Shown piece after piece: positions 1 through 8,046 of a stretch of DNA of 64,000 bases. The notes under the pieces were generated by a model. The model saw only the letters and a list, made by a program, of their open reading frames with translations. It did not search any database and was not told the origin of the DNA. The translations under genes and the position numbers were made by a program. Position 1 is the stretch's first letter; the number at the start of each line of letters is the position of its first letter. This stretch comes from Burkholderiales bacterium Ga0077543 (lineage in GTDB: Bacteria; Pseudomonadota; Gammaproteobacteria; Burkholderiales; Burkholderiaceae_C): NCBI GenBank assembly GCA_001464055.1, contig LNET01000042.1, positions 1 to 64,000 on the forward strand. Reading direction: 5' to 3'.

Positions 1-30
1 TGCTCCAAGCACCGCCTTGGTTCGTGCCAT
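1..30 (-). CDS. Transposase N-terminus, IS4 family (runs off left edge)
   Basis: Only the first ten codons are visible, starting ATG at 30 on the minus strand and reading MARTKAVLGA. This opening strongly resembles IS4-group transposases with the IS4 N-terminal domain, which commonly begin MARTKA(V/A)LGAG. The start lies about 70 bp inside the junction where the sugar permease is broken, the expected spacing for a transposase gene inside its element. The family call rests on a short stretch and is an inference. Confidence 0.45.
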   Translation of the reverse strand, partial: MARTKAVLGA

Positions 31-99
31 GTCCTACCCGTCGTCGTGTTGCGACGGTGGGGATTGTAGGTCAGAATAATCTAACCGAACAGTATTGGG
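1..99 (-). mobile_element. Terminal end of an IS4-type insertion sequence (partial)
   Basis: The permease reading frame at 81-407 runs normally to about position 101. It then enters unrelated, less GC-rich sequence with a stop at 81-83. The new sequence reads CAATACTGTTCGGTTAG on the minus strand, which looks like the terminal inverted repeat of an IS4-group element. About 70 bp further in, a transposase-like start lies at 30. The exact junction (97-100) is inferred, because the other end and any target duplication lie outside the window. Confidence 0.6.
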
Positions 100-407
100 G
101 CATAACCGTTGATGGCACCCAGCGCGATGCTCAGCACCACGCTGGGCAGGACGATGGTCAGCGAGTTGAAGAAGCCCGGGGCGATGCCCTCGCACACCAG
201 CCCGGTGCAGGCCCGCGACCAGGCGGTGCGCCAGGCGTCGAAGTTCAGCGCCTGGGGCAGCGCCAGCATCGAGCCCTCGCGCAGTTCGGGCATGGTCTTC
301 ATCGAGGTGATGAGCATCACGAACAGCGGCAGCAGGAAGAAGGCGGCCGAGACCAGCAGGAAAGCGTAGAGGCCCAGGCGCACGGGCGTGAAGCCGGGGC
401 GGGTCAT
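81..407 (-). pseudogene. Carbohydrate ABC transporter permease (MalG type), truncated by IS
   Basis: The protein starts MTRPGFTPVRLGLYAFLLVS and shows the first membrane helix and periplasmic segment of a MalG/binding-protein-dependent sugar permease, including the FFNSLTIVLPSVVLSIALGA helix. Family members have about 270-300 residues. This one ends after 108, just past AINGYA, where homologues continue into the next helices and the EAA loop that contacts the ATPase. The last residues (PILFG) come from the inserted element. The start overlaps the stop of the upstream permease by ATGA, so the two were translationally coupled. Without its EAA loop the product cannot work as a permease, so the importer encoded here is probably dead. 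Confidence 0.85.
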
Positions 408-1330
408 GGTGCTTTCCCCGGTGTGCCGTCGGGTGCGGCCCCCGGCAATGCAGCAGCACTGCGGCGGCGGCCGCGCTTGAGCAGCGCCCCCACGCCCAGC
501 AGCAGCGCCAGGATCAGCAGCATCTCCACCGCTGCCGCCGCGGCCAGGCCCAGGTTGGCGCGCTCGCTGGAGAAGTCGACCACGTACTTGCCGGGCATGT
601 CGCTGGCGTAGCCGGGGCCACCACCGGTCATGGCCACCACCAGGTCATAGGCTCGCAGGGCGTTCAGCAGCAACAGCACCACGCAGGTGCTGACCACCGG
701 TGCCAGCATGGGGAGGATGACGTGCCAGTACACACGCCAGGCCGGAATGCCGTCCACCCGCGTGGCGCGCCAGACCTCGCCGTCGATGCCGCGCAGACCG
801 GCCAGCAAGATGGCCATCACCAGGCCCGCGCCGTGCCAGATGGCGGCCAGCAGCACGGCATAGATGGCCCAGGCGGCATCGGCCAGCGGGTTGAAGGTGA
901 AGGTGGTCCAACCCAGGTCCCGCATCACCTGTTGCAGGCCGAATTCGGGGTTCAGCAGCCATTGCCACACCAGGCCCGTGACCACGTAGCTGATCGACAG
1001 CGGGTACAGGTAGATGGTGCGCAGCACGCCTTCGAAGCGGATGCGCTGGTCCAGGAAAATGGCCAGCAAACCGCCCAGCACCAGGCAGCCCAGCACCAGG
1101 CCCCCGCCGAAGATGCCCAGGTTGCTCAGCGCCTGGTGCCAGCGCTCGTCGGCGGCCAGGCGCTGGTACTGCACCGGGCCGGCCCACTCGTAGTTGGGCA
1201 TCAGCCTGGAGCGGGTGAACGAGATGTAGATCATCCAGCCGATGCAGCCGTAAAAGCACACCAGGGCCGCCAGCAGCGACGGTGTCAGTGCTGCCACCGG
1301 CGACAGGTTGCGCAGGCGTTCAGGGGTCAT
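404..1330 (-). CDS. Carbohydrate ABC transporter permease (MalF/UgpA type)
   Basis: This 308-residue inner-membrane protein has about six predicted helices. The binding-protein-dependent transport signature (EAA loop) is seen around VDGIPAWRVYWHVILP, which couples the permease to an ATPase. The start at MTPERLRNLSP was chosen because a longer in-frame extension would run into the preceding substrate-binding gene and is low-complexity. It lies between the sugar-binding protein gene (50 bp upstream) and the broken second permease, so the three form a carbohydrate import set. No ATPase gene is visible; one is presumably beyond the insertion or supplied by another locus, as often happens with MsmK/UgpC-type ATPases. 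Confidence 0.9.
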   Translation of the reverse strand: MTPERLRNLSPVAALTPSLLAALVCFYGCIGWMIYISFTRSRLMPNYEWAGPVQYQRLAADERWHQALSNLGIFGGGLVLGCLVLGGLLAIFLDQRIRFEGVLRTIYLYPLSISYVVTGLVWQWLLNPEFGLQQVMRDLGWTTFTFNPLADAAWAIYAVLLAAIWHGAGLVMAILLAGLRGIDGEVWRATRVDGIPAWRVYWHVILPMLAPVVSTCVVLLLLNALRAYDLVVAMTGGGPGYASDMPGKYVVDFSSERANLGLAAAAAVEMLLILALLLGVGALLKRGRRRSAAALPGAAPDGTPGKAP

Positions 1331-1379
1331 GGTCAGGGCCTTGTCGACCTGCAGGCGCGGAAGATCGGCGTCATCCGCT

Positions 1380-2633
1380 TCACTTGGCGGCGTTGATGGC
1401 GCGGGTGAGCAAGGCCACGGCGTCGGCCGCCTTGATCCCGGGCGCGGCCCAGATGCGCCCCAGCGTGTCGGTGATGGCACCATTCACGTCGCCGCTGAGC
1501 GTCATGTTCGCGCTGGCCAGTACCTGGGCCGGGTTGGCCATCACCTTCAAGGCCTGTTGGGCGCAGGCATCGAAGCCTTCGGCAGAGATGTCGCTGCGCA
1601 CCGGCAGCGAGCCCTTGGCCAGCGCAAAGCGGCGTTGCACCTGGGGGTCCATCACGACGGCGGCCAGCCGCTTCTGGCTGGCCTGGTCGTCTTTCGGCAC
1701 CCGGGCGGGCATCGCAAAGGCATCGCCCATGATGACGTAGACGTCCTGTGCGCCCGGCGTGAGCATGCAGCCGAAATCGACGCCGGGCTTCCTGCCGCCG
1801 GCGCTGTATTCGGCCTTGGCCCAGTCGCCCATGAACTGGAAGGCGGCCTTGCCCGTGATCACCAGGTTGGCCGAGTCGTTCCAGCTGCGGTTGGTGGCAC
1901 CTGCATCCACCAGGCCGCGCACGCGCAGGAACAGATCCATCGCCTTCAATGCACCAGGGCTGTTCAACGCGGCCGTGTCGGCACGCCCCAGTTGCTCCAG
2001 CGCACCGCGGCCGGCCGTGCCCAGCAGCAGGTTGCTGAAGACGAAGTTCAGCTGCCAGGGCTGGGCGCCCAAGGCAAAAGGCGTCAGGCCGGCGGACTTG
2101 ACGCGCTCGGCGGCGACGAACATCTCGTCGATGGTCCGGGGTGCGGCCACACCGGCGGCCTTCAGCACCTGCGGGCTGAACCACAGCCAGTTGGTGCCGG
2201 CCACGGTAACGGGCACGGCCACCACCTTGCCCTGGTGGGTGACCGATTTCAGCACCGCAGGCGACACCACCCGGGCCCACTGGCCCTGGGCGGCGACATC
2301 GCTGATGTCGCCCAGCAGGCCTTCCTCGGCCAGCTCTTCGATGCGCCGGCCAAAATTTACCTGGGCCGCGCCGGGGGCATTGCCCGACGTGAGCCTGGCC
2401 ACCACGGCCCTGTGCGCCAGCGCGGTGCCGGCCACGGCCGAGTCCTTCCACCGGCCGCCGGCGGCATTGAAGGCGTCTGCCAGCACCTTGACCGAAGCCG
2501 ACTCGCCGGGAGATGTCCACTGGTGCATCACCTCCAAGGGCTTGGGCTGGGCGCTGGCGGTGCTGGCAGCCAGCAGTGCCGAACACAGGGCCAAGGCCGT
2601 GCGGCCATCGAGAGCACGGGGCAGATCAATCAT
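1380..2633 (-). CDS. Sugar ABC transporter substrate-binding protein
   Basis: This is a 417-residue periplasmic binding protein of the extracellular solute-binding family 1. It has an N-terminal signal sequence ending near ASTASAQP, followed by a typical start of the mature protein (LEVMHQWTSPGESASVKVLA). The start is ATG at 2633 with AGGAG six bases upstream; one codon further up is only a TTG. It sits directly downstream of xylA and upstream of the permeases, so xylose or a xylo-oligosaccharide is the likely ligand. The ligand is inferred from context only. Confidence 0.9.
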   Translation of the reverse strand: MIDLPRALDGRTALALCSALLAASTASAQPKPLEVMHQWTSPGESASVKVLADAFNAAGGRWKDSAVAGTALAHRAVVARLTSGNAPGAAQVNFGRRIEELAEEGLLGDISDVAAQGQWARVVSPAVLKSVTHQGKVVAVPVTVAGTNWLWFSPQVLKAAGVAAPRTIDEMFVAAERVKSAGLTPFALGAQPWQLNFVFSNLLLGTAGRGALEQLGRADTAALNSPGALKAMDLFLRVRGLVDAGATNRSWNDSANLVITGKAAFQFMGDWAKAEYSAGGRKPGVDFGCMLTPGAQDVYVIMGDAFAMPARVPKDDQASQKRLAAVVMDPQVQRRFALAKGSLPVRSDISAEGFDACAQQALKVMANPAQVLASANMTLSGDVNGAITDTLGRIWAAPGIKAADAVALLTRAINAAK

Positions 2634-2777
2634 CAAGATCTCCTGGCTTCAGCTGGCATGTGCTTGCGCAGGGTGCATGCCGATGCGGTGTTGGGGTGTT
2701 CACGTCGTGTCCTGTGCGGCCCTTGAAACCCGGCCCGTTGATGCAAGCGCTGGCGCGGCCAGCGGCTGTTCCACGCC

Positions 2778-4151
2778 TCAAAGGTAACTGTTGACCAGCG
2801 CTTCCAGCCATTCCTGCTTGCCCGACCGGGGCTGGGGCTCGACCGCACCCTTGTGCACCCAGCGTGCCAGGTCGTCCAGGCTGCGCTTGCCGCCCAGGAT
2901 GGACTTGCCCAGGCTGCCGTTCCAGCCCTCGTAGCGCCCGGCCACGAAGTCCTGCAGTGCGCCGTCGGCGATCATCTTCTCGGCCACCAGCAGCGCCCGG
3001 GCGCACAGGTCCATGGCGGTGGCGTGGCCGATGACGAGGTCGTCGGGGTCGATGGACTGGCGGCGCACCTTGGCGTCGAAGTTCAGGCCGCCGGTGCTGA
3101 AGCCGCCGCCCTTCAGGATGTAGTACAGCGCCAGCGCCATTTGCGGCAGATTGCTGGGGAACTGGTCTGTGTCCCAGCCCAGCTGGTCGTCGCCCCGGTT
3201 CATGTCGATGCTGCCGAAGATGCCCAGCGCCTGCGCGGTGACGATCTCGTGCTCGAAGGTGTGGCCGGCCAGAACGGCGTGGTTCTGCTCGATGTTGACC
3301 GCCACTTCCTTTTCCAGCCCGTAGCGCTTGAGGAAGCCGTAGACGGTGGCGGTGTCGTAGTCGTACTGGTGCTTGGTGGGCTCGGCTGGCTTGGGCTCGA
3401 TGAGGATGGTGCCCTTGAAGCCGATCTTGTGCTTGTGTTCGACCACCAGCTGGAAGAAGCGGCCCAGCTGGTCCAGCTCGCGCTTCATGTCGGTGTTCAG
3501 CAGGGTCTCGTAGCCTTCGCGGCCGCCCCACAGCACGTAGTTGTGGCCCTTCAGTTCGTGCGTCAGCTCCATCGCGTTCTTTACCTGCGCGGCGGCGTAG
3601 GCGAAGACTTCGGGGTCGGGGTTGGTGGCCGCACCGGCCATGTAGCGGCGATTGCTGAAGAGGTTGGCCGTGCCCCACAGCAGCTGCACGCCGTTGTCCT
3701 GCATCTTGCGGGCGAAGACCTCGCCCACGCGCTTCAGGTGGCTGTTGCTTTCGGCCAGGGTGGCGCCTTCAGGGGCCACGTCGCGGTCGTGGAAGGTGAA
3801 GAAGGGCACGCCCAGCAGCGTGAACAGGTCGAAGGCCACGTCGGCCTTGTGCAGCGCCTGCTGCAAGGGGTCGGCACCGGCGGCGTGCCAGGGGCGGCTG
3901 AAGGTGTCGCCGCCAAAGGGGTCGTTGCCCGGCCAGACGAAGCTGTGCCAGTAGCACACGGCAAAGCGCAGCTGGTCTTCCATGCGCTTGCCCAGCACGA
4001 TGCGCTCGGGGTCGTACCAGCGGTAGGCCAGCGGCTTGCGTGCGCTGGGCTTCCACTTCGGGCCGGCGTAGCGCACCGGTTCGGTGATGCTGAAGTAGCC
4101 GCTGCGGGGCGAAGCAGTGGCGGCGGTGGGGGCGGTCTTGTTGGTGGGCAT
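2778..4151 (-). CDS. xylA: Xylose isomerase
   Basis: The 457-residue cytoplasmic enzyme interconverts D-xylose and D-xylulose, using two divalent metal ions. Diagnostic segments are present in order: [12 protein letters not shown] near residues 73-84, the catalytic histidine in [12 protein letters not shown] (His121, with Asp124), [44 protein letters not shown], and the metal-binding [20 protein letters not shown]. The length matches the class II (about 440-residue) enzymes with an N-terminal insert. It starts 12 bp after the xylB stop and shares its operon with a sugar-binding protein, which makes a xylose pathway very likely. Confidence 0.97.
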   Translation of the reverse strand: MPTNKTAPTAATASPRSGYFSITEPVRYAGPKWKPSARKPLAYRWYDPERIVLGKRMEDQLRFAVCYWHSFVWPGNDPFGGDTFSRPWHAAGADPLQQALHKADVAFDLFTLLGVPFFTFHDRDVAPEGATLAESNSHLKRVGEVFARKMQDNGVQLLWGTANLFSNRRYMAGAATNPDPEVFAYAAAQVKNAMELTHELKGHNYVLWGGREGYETLLNTDMKRELDQLGRFFQLVVEHKHKIGFKGTILIEPKPAEPTKHQYDYDTATVYGFLKRYGLEKEVAVNIEQNHAVLAGHTFEHEIVTAQALGIFGSIDMNRGDDQLGWDTDQFPSNLPQMALALYYILKGGGFSTGGLNFDAKVRRQSIDPDDLVIGHATAMDLCARALLVAEKMIADGALQDFVAGRYEGWNGSLGKSILGGKRSLDDLARWVHKGAVEPQPRSGKQEWLEALVNSYL

Positions 4152-4163
4152 GGCAGGGCCTAT

Positions 4164-5618
4164 TCAGGTGAAGCTGTTTGCATGGCCGGCCATCAGCTGC
4201 CAGCGCGCGTGTTGTTCGGCGTGCCGGCGGGCTTCGCTGGCACGGGGCTCGAAACTGCGCAGGCGGCGCGGCGCGCGCGCCACGTCCACGCCGTCGCCTG
4301 CAGCCATCCGCGCCAGCCGGGCTGCGCCCAGTGCGCCGCCGTGTTCGCTTTCGGCCACTTGGTAAAGCGGCAGGTTCAGCACATCGGCCAGCACCTGCAC
4401 CCAGTGGGCCGAGCGCGCGCCGCCGCCCAGCACGCTGGCCTCGGCAAGCACCGTGCCGGCGTCGGCCAGCGCGGCCTGGCAGTCGCGCAGGGCATAGGCC
4501 ACGCCTTCCAGCACGGCCTGCGTCATGGCGGCGCGCGGTGTGTCGGCCGCCAGTTGGGCAAAGCCGCCGCGCAGCGCGGCGTTGTTGTGCGGCGTGCGTT
4601 CGCCGGCCAGATAGGGTGCGAAAAAGGGCGTGCCGTGGTTCGATGCCGACCAGGCCTGAGCTTCTTCCACCAACTGGGCCTCAGGCGCGCCGCACACCTG
4701 CGCCCACCAGGCCAACGCGGATGCCGCGTTCAGCAGCACGCCCATCTGGTGCCAGGTGCCGGGCAGCGCATGGCAGAAGGCGTGCACGGCGCGCGCGGGG
4801 TTGGGCGCGAAGCCCGCGGTGGTGGCCCACAGCACGCCCGATGTGCCCAGCGACACGAAGGCATCCCCCGGCCGCACGGCGCCCACGGCCACGGCACCGG
4901 CGGCATTGTCGCCCGCGCCGCCGGCCAGCAGCGGCGGGCGCTTGAAGCCCCAGCGCGCGCTGCACTCGGCGCTCAGTTCCGCAGCCACGGCGCTGCCTTC
5001 CACCAGGCGCGGCATCTGGGCTTCGCTCAAGCCGGTGGCGGCCAGCGCTGCGGGCGACCAGCGGCGCTGCGCCACGTCCAGCCACAGCGTGCCCGACGCG
5101 TCGGACATCTCTTCCACGAACTGCCCGCTCAGCTTCCACATCAGCCAGGCCTTGGGCAGCAACACTTTGGCGACTTGTGCGAAGACCTGCGGCTCGTGCT
5201 TGCGCACCCAGGCCAGCTTGGGCGCGGTGAAGCCGGGCATGGCGCAGTTGCCGGTGACCTGCCGCAGCGCGGGCCAGGCGGCCTCGAGTTCGGCGCACTC
5301 GGCCTGGCTGCGGCCGTCGTTCCACAGCATGCAGGGGCGCAGCGTTTGGCCAGCGGCGCCCAGCAGGGTGGCGCCGTGCATCTGGCCGGCCACGGCAATG
5401 GCGGCAGTCTCGGCCATGTCGGCGGGTGCGCGCTCGCGCAATTCGTCCAGGCCCGAGCATGCTGCCGCCCACCAGGCATCAGGGTCTTGTTCGCTGTGGC
5501 CGGGTGCGGGCCGTTGCACGCTCAGCGGGCGGCTGGTGGCGGCGATCACGCGGTCGTCGTCGCCCACCAGCGCCAGCTTCAGCGCGCTGGTGCCCAGGTC
5601 CAGGCCCAGGGTGATCAT
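4164..5618 (-). CDS. xylB: Xylulokinase
   Basis: This 484-residue FGGY-family sugar kinase phosphorylates D-xylulose to xylulose 5-phosphate. Seen motifs are the N-terminal phosphate loop GLDLGTSALK, substrate contacts GQMHG and LWNDGR, the catalytic aspartate in GGAGDNAAGAV and the second phosphate motif LGTSG. The start MITLGLDLGTS was chosen because its ATG overlaps the stop of the upstream flavoprotein gene (ATGA at 5615-5618); longer extensions are unlike the family. Together with xylA it feeds xylose into the pentose phosphate pathway. Confidence 0.95.
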   Translation of the reverse strand: MITLGLDLGTSALKLALVGDDDRVIAATSRPLSVQRPAPGHSEQDPDAWWAAACSGLDELRERAPADMAETAAIAVAGQMHGATLLGAAGQTLRPCMLWNDGRSQAECAELEAAWPALRQVTGNCAMPGFTAPKLAWVRKHEPQVFAQVAKVLLPKAWLMWKLSGQFVEEMSDASGTLWLDVAQRRWSPAALAATGLSEAQMPRLVEGSAVAAELSAECSARWGFKRPPLLAGGAGDNAAGAVAVGAVRPGDAFVSLGTSGVLWATTAGFAPNPARAVHAFCHALPGTWHQMGVLLNAASALAWWAQVCGAPEAQLVEEAQAWSASNHGTPFFAPYLAGERTPHNNAALRGGFAQLAADTPRAAMTQAVLEGVAYALRDCQAALADAGTVLAEASVLGGGARSAHWVQVLADVLNLPLYQVAESEHGGALGAARLARMAAGDGVDVARAPRRLRSFEPRASEARRHAEQHARWQLMAGHANSFT

Positions 5619-6664
5619 GCCGTGGCCCCCGCCATGCGCTGGCAAATCGAAGCGGCCTCGGTCATCATGCGCTGCACCACGTCGGTGGCTGAAGGCAGGT
5701 CGTGGATCAGGCCTGCGCTCTGGCCCATCAACCAGGGCACGGCTTCCCAGTCGGCCTGCGTTTGGGCGGTGGGCGGAATGGCCTCCAGCGGGCCCAGGCG
5801 CAGGGGCTGGCCGAACAGCACGGTGTGGCCCACTTCGGCGCCTGTCTGCCGGTGCGCCCGGGCTTCTTCCATGCGGCCCTGCAGCCGTTGCACCACGGCG
5901 TTGCGCCGCACGCGCATGGGGTTGAACACGGGCCACTCGGGGCTGAAGATGCTGGTCAGCACGGTGTCGTCGCCGCTGGAGGCGACGATGCGCCGCTTGT
6001 GTTCAGGGTGCGCGTCGGATTCCTGCGTGGCCACCAGGCGGGTGCCCACCCACACCGCGTCGGCGCCCAGCGCCAGCGCTGCCGCCACGCCGCGGCCGTC
6101 GGCCACACCGCCGCTGGCCAGCACCAGCGTGTGCGCGCCCACGGCGTCCACCACCTGGGGCAGGAACACGAAGGTGGGCAGCCCGGGTGCGCCGTCCACG
6201 CCCTGCAGGTTGTGGCCGCCGGCCTCCCAGCCCTGGGCCACGATGGCCTGCGCGCCACCGTCCACGGCCTTGCGGGCGGCCTGCACGCTACCCACCTGCT
6301 GCCACCAGCTCACGCCGGCGGTCTGCATGTCACGCTGCTGTGCCGGGGTGGGCCCGCCCCAGTGCCAGGACACGATGGGCACGCCTTCGTCCAGGCAGAT
6401 GCGCAGCCGCTCTTCGTTGTCGAAGCAGCCGATGAAGTTGATGTTGAAAGGGCCCTTCGCGCACGCCTGCAGCACGCGGATGCAGCGCCGCAGTTCGTCG
6501 CCTGGCATGGTGGCCACGCCAATGGCGCCAATGCCGCCGGCTGCGTCTACCGCCAGCGCCAACGCTGGTGTCATGCCGGCAAACCCCAGCCCGGCGGCGG
6601 CGAACGGGTGCTTCACGCCGTAGCGCTGCGTGAAACGCGTGTGCAGGGGGGCGGGTGTGTTCAC
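5615..6664 (-). CDS. Nitronate monooxygenase-like flavoprotein (NPD family)
   Basis: This 349-residue FMN-dependent TIM-barrel protein belongs to the nitronate monooxygenase / 2-nitropropane dioxygenase family. The segments GAIGVATMP, IVAQGWEAGGHNLQ (the QGxEAGGH family signature) and LASGGVADGRGVAAAL carry the FMN site. The start is a GTG at 6664 whose last bases form the stop of the upstream GH30 gene (GTGA). It also overlaps xylB downstream, so it is cotranscribed with xylose genes. A role in pentose catabolism is not known for this family. It could detoxify plant nitronates such as propionate 3-nitronate, or be an enoyl-reductase-like relative. Confidence 0.85.
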   Translation of the reverse strand: MNTPAPLHTRFTQRYGVKHPFAAAGLGFAGMTPALALAVDAAGGIGAIGVATMPGDELRRCIRVLQACAKGPFNINFIGCFDNEERLRICLDEGVPIVSWHWGGPTPAQQRDMQTAGVSWWQQVGSVQAARKAVDGGAQAIVAQGWEAGGHNLQGVDGAPGLPTFVFLPQVVDAVGAHTLVLASGGVADGRGVAAALALGADAVWVGTRLVATQESDAHPEHKRRIVASSGDDTVLTSIFSPEWPVFNPMRVRRNAVVQRLQGRMEEARAHRQTGAEVGHTVLFGQPLRLGPLEAIPPTAQTQADWEAVPWLMGQSAGLIHDLPSATDVVQRMMTEAASICQRMAGATA

Positions 6665-8046
6665 AGCAGCAGCGTGTTGAAGGAATCTGCCGGCAGTTCC
6701 ACAGCCAGCACCTGGCCTTGCACCGCCAGGCGCAGGGGCAGCACGCTGCTGCCGTCGTTGTGCACCGCCACCACGGTGCGGCCGTCGGGGTTGCGGAAAG
6801 CCAGCAGGTTGTCGTGGCCGGTGATGCTGACGGTCTCCAGCCGCACCGCGCCGGGCTGCACGAAGTGGCTGATGTGCTTGAAGACCTGCAGGTCGGGGTT
6901 GGCGCGGTACCGACCGGCAGCCGTATCCACCGTCACAAAAGCGTTCTGCTTCCAGCCCCAGGTGCTGGCGCCGCCTTCGGGCAGCACCAGATTCCAGTAC
7001 ACGTAGCTGCTGGCGCCAGCGCGGATGAAGTCGCGCATCATCGTCCAGCTGTAGCGCGCAAAGCGCCAGTCGTTGCGGCCGTCGCCGCACTCCTGCTCGG
7101 TCTGCATCAGCTCCAGTTGCGGGTGCCGGTGGCGAATGATGGCCGCCGCCTGCCGCGCCGCCCATTGCAGGCCAATGCCCAGCACCTGCGGCCCGGCGTT
7201 GGGGTCGGCCAGCACGGCGTCCACCACCTCGGGCAGCGGCCGCTCCAGCGTGCCCAGGAACACCTTCACGCCCAGCGCCGCCATCTCAGGCCCCAGGTGT
7301 GCGATGAAGCGCGCCAGGCCCGCCGCGGTCCACACGCAACTGGGGAAAAACTGCGCGGAATTGAATTCGTTCTGCGGCATCACCATGGAAATGGAAATGC
7401 CCTGGCTGCGGTAGAACTCGACGAAGCGCCTGAAGTACAGCGCGTAGGCGGCCAGGTGGCGGTCGTCCATCACCAGCGCGTCGTCGCTGCGGCTCCAGGC
7501 CTGCTCAGGCTTCAGGCCGTTGTCCGGCATGTAGGCCGGCGGCGGCACCATCGCGTAATGCCGGTTGTGCTTCATCCACGTGGGCGGCGACCAGGGCGAG
7601 GCCCACAGTTGCAGCGCCGGCTGGTGGCGCTGCGCGGCCTGGATGTAGGGCACCAGGCCGCGCAGGTCGCGCGTGGCGTCGAAGTGGCGCATGGCGAAGT
7701 CGCCGTCGTGTTCGTTGCACGAATACCAGTCGCGCGCAAAGTCGCTGGCGCCGATGGGCAGCCGGCACAGGCGCAGGTTCAGGCCCGCGCCGGGGGCGAA
7801 GAACTCGTGCAGCAGGGCTTCGCGCTGGTCGGCAGACAGGGCCTGCAGCGCGTCCCAGCCCAGTTCATTGAAGGTGGCGCCGAAGCCGCGCATCGCCTGG
7901 CGCGGCGCGTCGTGCTGCACCAGCACGTCGAAGTCGCGAAAGCCCTGGACCGCGCTGCGCTGCACAGGCAAGGCCCTCGCCTGCCAGGCGGCCTGCTGGG
8001 TGGTGCAGCGCCATTCAGGCGCCGGGTGGCCTTCAGTAGCGCGCAT
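6661..8046 (-). CDS. Glycoside hydrolase family 30 (glucosylceramidase-like / xylosidase candidate)
   Basis: The 461-residue protein shows the GH30 barrel with FGATFNELGW near residue 55, WSPPTWMK near 153, the acid/base glutamate in MVMPQNEF (Glu227) and the nucleophile glutamate in LMQTEQECG (Glu317). A C-terminal beta-domain follows. No signal peptide is seen, so it probably acts on imported oligosaccharides in the cytoplasm or periplasm. The chosen start MRATEGHPAPEW overlaps the GH3 gene by 14 bases; the longer form would read back into GH3. The family includes glucosylceramidases, beta-xylosidases and xylanases. The xyl context favours a xylose-releasing activity, by inference. Confidence 0.88.
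   Translation of the reverse strand: MRATEGHPAPEWRCTTQQAAWQARALPVQRSAVQGFRDFDVLVQHDAPRQAMRGFGATFNELGWDALQALSADQREALLHEFFAPGAGLNLRLCRLPIGASDFARDWYSCNEHDGDFAMRHFDATRDLRGLVPYIQAAQRHQPALQLWASPWSPPTWMKHNRHYAMVPPPAYMPDNGLKPEQAWSRSDDALVMDDRHLAAYALYFRRFVEFYRSQGISISMVMPQNEFNSAQFFPSCVWTAAGLARFIAHLGPEMAALGVKVFLGTLERPLPEVVDAVLADPNAGPQVLGIGLQWAARQAAAIIRHRHPQLELMQTEQECGDGRNDWRFARYSWTMMRDFIRAGASSYVYWNLVLPEGGASTWGWKQNAFVTVDTAAGRYRANPDLQVFKHISHFVQPGAVRLETVSITGHDNLLAFRNPDGRTVVAVHNDGSSVLPLRLAVQGQVLAVELPADSFNTLLL

Noticed and set aside
24..611. Plus-strand frame of 195 codons at the left edge
   Set aside because: Antisense to the two permease genes and crossing the IS junction, with no recognisable domain.
2853..6623. 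Plus-strand open frame of about 1250 codons across xylA, xylB and the flavoprotein
   Set aside because: It is antisense to three clear enzyme genes, His/Gln/Gly-rich with no domain, and arises from the third-base GC bias.
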